Shown here: piece after piece, positions 4,531 to 5,624 of the stretch | Position numbering within the stretch: the first letter of the stretch is position 1 | Layout: the number at the start of each line of letters is the position of its first letter | Source: Gammaproteobacteria bacterium | Lineage (GTDB): Bacteria > Pseudomonadota > Gammaproteobacteria > Pseudomonadales > Azotimanducaceae | Direction of reading: 5' to 3' | NCBI GenBank assembly: GCA_027295975.1 | Contig: JAPUJX010000027.1 | Location: forward strand, 1 to 5,624 | DNA length: 5,624 nucleotides | Notes under the pieces: generated by a model | Database searches by the model: none | Told to the model about the DNA's origin: nothing | What the model saw: only the letters and a program-made list of their open reading frames with translations | Made by a program: the position numbers and the translations under genes

Positions 4531-5624
4531 ATGGAGGTTACCCTCAGCCGATTCGTCCACGCCCTCAGAAGCGCCGAAGTGCCCGTATCGCCGGCCGAAA
4601 CGCTGGATGGATTCCAGGTTGTCCAGCAGGTGGGAATCGGCAATCCGCGGTTGCTGGAAGACTCTCTCGCCCTGGTGCTGGCTAAATCCCGCGAGGAGAA
4701 GGCTCGATTCACCGACTGTTTTGCGCGTTTTTTCCACCAGCTTGCCTTTCAGGAACCCCCCAAGCGCACCATCCTGCGGAATCTGGACATCGAAGCCGTG
4801 ATGGCGCTGGTCGAGCGCCATGGCGACGAGAAGTTATCGAAGGTATTGGAGAGCGTGCTGCACGACGAACAGAGTTATCTCGCTTTCCTCGTTCAGGAAC
4901 AAGCGGAACGATCGGATCTCGCTTCGATCAAGACGTTGCGTGACAAAACAACGCATGTAGATCAGTTATCTCGCGCTCTGGCCATCCCATCCCTCGAGAA
5001 GCTGCTGGCAACGGCAGGAGATGGTTCGTCGGCAAATATGGAATCGATCTCGTCGCTGCGTTATCTACGGCAATATCTGCAGCAGCAGGTACGCGCTTAC
5101 GTTGACGCCCAGTACCAGCTTCACGTGGACGCCTCCGGCAGGAAAGCCCTCATAGAGGCGGCCCTGAGCGGAAGCCTCGACCAGATACCCGCGGGGTATT
5201 TCGACGAAGTCGACAGGGTGGTACACAAGTTGGCGCAACGTCTCGCCCGCCACCATCGCCGTCGCCGCAAAAGGGCGCATCGAGGTTCGCTCGACATTAA
5301 ACGCATGATTCGCGACAACGTTGCATACGACGGAACGTTCTTCAATTTGCGTTGGCGGCACAAACGCGAACGACGTTCCACGGTATACGTGGTATGTGAC
5401 GTGAGTAAATCCATGAGCCGTCTCTCCCGGTTTCTACTGCTGTTTTTACACGATCTGAGCGATGTATTACCCAGAATACGCTCCTTTGTCTTTTCGAATC
5501 GCCTGGGTGAGGTGACCGAACTGTTTGCCGATCACGGTCACGAACGAGCCGTCGAGGAAGCGCTTTTTCGCTGGGGTAATGGCTCAACCGACTACGGTTG
5601 CGCCTTGGTTGACTTTCGCGGGCT
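4531..5624 (+). CDS. CoxE-like von Willebrand factor A domain protein, N-terminal part (3' end outside window)
   Basis: The frame is open for 364 codons from ATG 4531 to the right edge; the start MEVTLSRFVHALRSAEVPVSPAE is typical of CoxE-like VWA proteins (PF05762 type). There is no signal peptide or membrane helix, so the protein is cytosolic. Order: a helical N-terminal region (about 1-230), a basic patch RLARHHRRRRKRAHRG (237-252), an IKRMIRDNVAYDG segment, then the VWA domain from about 285. The MIDAS metal site is present: VCDVSKSM gives D290, S292 and S294, and NGSTDYG gives T353. The remaining MIDAS aspartate would lie beyond the edge. In this family the VWA protein usually partners a MoxR-type AAA+ ATPase to insert metals or remodel complexes, as in CO-dehydrogenase maturation. 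No MoxR gene is seen upstream here; it could lie downstream or elsewhere. The molecular target is unknown. It is divergent from the phosphotransferase gene (133-bp gap). Confidence 0.88.
   Translation, partial: MEVTLSRFVHALRSAEVPVSPAETLDGFQVVQQVGIGNPRLLEDSLALVLAKSREEKARFTDCFARFFHQLAFQEPPKRTILRNLDIEAVMALVERHGDEKLSKVLESVLHDEQSYLAFLVQEQAERSDLASIKTLRDKTTHVDQLSRALAIPSLEKLLATAGDGSSANMESISSLRYLRQYLQQQVRAYVDAQYQLHVDASGRKALIEAALSGSLDQIPAGYFDEVDRVVHKLAQRLARHHRRRRKRAHRGSLDIKRMIRDNVAYDGTFFNLRWRHKRERRSTVYVVCDVSKSMSRLSRFLLLFLHDLSDVLPRIRSFVFSNRLGEVTELFADHGHERAVEEALFRWGNGSTDYGCALVDFRG

Noticed and set aside
4398..4712. N-terminal extension of the phosphotransferase to an ATG at 4712
   Set aside because: The extra about 105 residues are low-complexity Arg/Ser-rich and antisense to the start of the VWA gene; the family begins near ATG 4397.
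4357..4821. 154-codon minus-strand open frame
   Set aside because: It is mostly antisense to the VWA gene with no domain; only its last 21 codons, after a GGAGG, deserve notice and are reported as an upstream-ORF possibility.
4531..5624. VWA protein as the target of the dedicated sortase system
   Set aside because: The known sortase targets with VWA domains are exported and carry VIT domains and a C-terminal sorting signal. This protein has no signal peptide and matches CoxE-like cytosolic proteins.

Overview
The window looks like a piece of a marine or aquatic gammaproteobacterial chromosome, with moderately high GC and compact gene order. The main taxonomic hint is a response regulator/histidine kinase pair that closely resembles the proteobacterial dedicated sortase two-component system (PdsR/PdsS). 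As I know it, that system is found mostly in marine gammaproteobacteria. I see no rRNA, tRNA, CRISPR array, transposase or clear horizontal-transfer signature.

Layout: (1) Positions 1-1910, minus strand: pdsR (complete, 235 aa) followed by the N-terminal 389 codons of pdsS, which runs off the left edge. (2) Positions 1911-2123: a divergent intergenic region with several short perfect inverted repeats, probably the control region for pdsR on one side and a small gene on the other. (3) Positions 2124-2303, plus strand: an unannotated 59-aa small ORF with a good ribosome binding site. (4) Positions 2411-3510, plus strand: a two-gene NAD-precursor salvage unit, a PnuC-type transporter overlapping a stand-alone NadR-type ribosylnicotinamide kinase. 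(5) Positions 3597-4397, minus strand and convergent with the NAD unit: a choline/ethanolamine/thiamine-kinase-like phosphotransferase, with a strong GC-rich hairpin near its 5' end. (6) From 4531 to the right edge, plus strand: the first 364 codons of a CoxE-like VWA-domain protein, divergent from the phosphotransferase.

How the genes work together: PnuC should bring nicotinamide riboside across the inner membrane, and the kinase should trap it as NMN, so these two form one pathway. PdsS/PdsR should sense an envelope signal, through a periplasmic region that resembles a CBM9-like beta-sandwich, and regulate the class GN sortase and its target. Neither sortase nor target lies on the pdsR side of the pair in this window. 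The phosphotransferase and the VWA protein have no evident link to the other genes.

The least-explained items are the 59-aa ORF, the palindrome cluster in the pdsR upstream region, the 10-bp hairpin in the phosphotransferase gene, and the SD-less, -10-like starts of pdsR and the VWA gene, which suggest leaderless transcripts. No clearly new multi-gene system is demonstrated by this sequence alone.
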